This document shows, piece after piece, positions 4,964 through 5,367 of a stretch of DNA of 5,367 bases (positions within the stretch are counted from its first letter, which is position 1; each line of letters starts with the position of its first letter). Position numbers and translations under genes: made by a program. The notes under the pieces are model-generated. The model saw nothing but the letters and a program-made list of their open reading frames with translations, had not been told where the DNA came from and did not search any database. The stretch is from Conexibacter sp. (lineage in GTDB: Bacteria > Actinomycetota > Thermoleophilia > Solirubrobacterales > Solirubrobacteraceae), in contig JAOPZG010000522.1 of assembly GCA_025964215.1 (NCBI GenBank), forward strand, positions 1-5,367, given 5' to 3'.

Positions 4964-5367
4964 GTGACGCTCCCGGACTGGGAGCCCGGGACCGCCGCGA
5001 CGCTCTGCACGGTCGACGACGCCGGCGCGCCGCACGCGATCCCGGTCTCCACGGCGCTGCGCGCGGGGCCGGAGACGATCGTCCTCGGCCTCGCCGCGCG
5101 ACGCGCGTCGCTGGCGTTCCTGCGCGCGCGGCCGCCGGTCGCGCTCAGCGGTATGGGCAAGGACCTGGCCTTCACGGCGCCGGGCACCGCGACGATCGCC
5201 GACGAGGACGTCGCGGGCGTCGTGGCCGTGCGCGTCAGCGTCACGGAGGTCCACGACCACCGCCGCCCCGCGTTCGCCCTCGAGGCGCCGGTCGCCTGGC
5301 GCTGGACCGACGACGAGGCCGCGGCGCGCGACGCCGCGGTCCGCGCCGGGCTCGCCGAGCTCGGCTA
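4964..5367 (+). CDS. Pyridoxamine-5'-phosphate-oxidase-like split-barrel protein (runs to window edge)
   Basis: An open frame from GTG at 4964 gives 134 residues and is cut at an incomplete codon, TA, at the window end. The next base decides whether this is the stop (A or G) or a tyrosine; 134 residues would suit the family. The N-terminal part WEPGTAATLCTVDDAGAPHAIPVST (6-30) is the opening strand pair of the FMN/F420-binding split barrel. It is followed by IVLGLAARRASLAFLRARPPVALSGMG (39-65) and a strand-rich stretch VVAVRVSVTEVHDH (86-99). Such proteins bind FMN, F420 or related cofactors, usually as dimers; the reaction is not predictable here. It begins 9 bases after the LLM gene with no strong ribosome site (AGG at 4953-4955), suggesting coupled translation. 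A functional link to the F420 enzyme is inferred from position alone. Confidence 0.78.
   Translation, partial: MTLPDWEPGTAATLCTVDDAGAPHAIPVSTALRAGPETIVLGLAARRASLAFLRARPPVALSGMGKDLAFTAPGTATIADEDVAGVVAVRVSVTEVHDHRRPAFALEAPVAWRWTDDEAAARDAAVRAGLAELG

Noticed and set aside
4055..5260. A 401-codon minus-strand open frame opposite the oxidoreductase and split-barrel genes
   Set aside because: The translation is a low-complexity Arg/Ala/Asp/Val-rich sequence, while the plus strand holds two recognisable folds with a ribosome site.

Overview
The window is very GC-rich, with genes packed end to end, GTG or TTG starts on five of seven genes with a visible start, and strong G/C preference at third codon positions. 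Together with an F420-type luciferase-like oxidoreductase this points to a high-GC actinobacterium, possibly of the Solirubrobacter/Conexibacter kind. That placement is an inference from composition and gene types, not from a marker gene.

Layout. (1) Bases 1-1978, plus strand: the 3' end of a protocatechuate (beta-ketoadipate) operon. A ten-codon tail of an upstream gene (possibly pcaB) is followed by pcaD (3-oxoadipate enol-lactone hydrolase), pcaC (4-carboxymuconolactone decarboxylase) and an IclR-family regulator of the PcaR/PobR type. The last three are joined by 4-base stop/start overlaps. PcaC makes the enol-lactone that PcaD hydrolyses to 3-oxoadipate, and the IclR protein probably senses a pathway intermediate and controls the operon. 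(2) Bases 1979-2057: a short convergent gap with a 14-position hairpin that overlaps the stop codon of the next gene and is a good candidate for a terminator serving both sides. (3) Bases 2046-3577, minus strand: a two-gene signalling operon, a single-domain CheY-like response regulator followed by a soluble PAS histidine kinase, overlapping by GTGA. (4) Bases 3578-4171: about 590 bases without a convincing gene, at the divergent junction between the signalling operon and the next plus-strand unit. It carries a set of imperfect direct and inverted repeats of about 20-23 bases that no gene explains; this is the least explained part of the window. (5) Bases 4172-5367, plus strand: an LLM-class (luciferase-like) F420-dependent oxidoreductase, followed 9 bases later by a pyridoxamine-5'-phosphate-oxidase-like split-barrel protein whose reading frame runs to the window edge.

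Most of the window is ordinary chromosomal content. No RNA genes, insertion sequences, CRISPR arrays or phage genes were seen. The repeat-bearing divergent intergenic region is the best candidate for something undescribed, most likely a regulatory region or a decayed intergenic repeat. The sequence alone does not show a new system.
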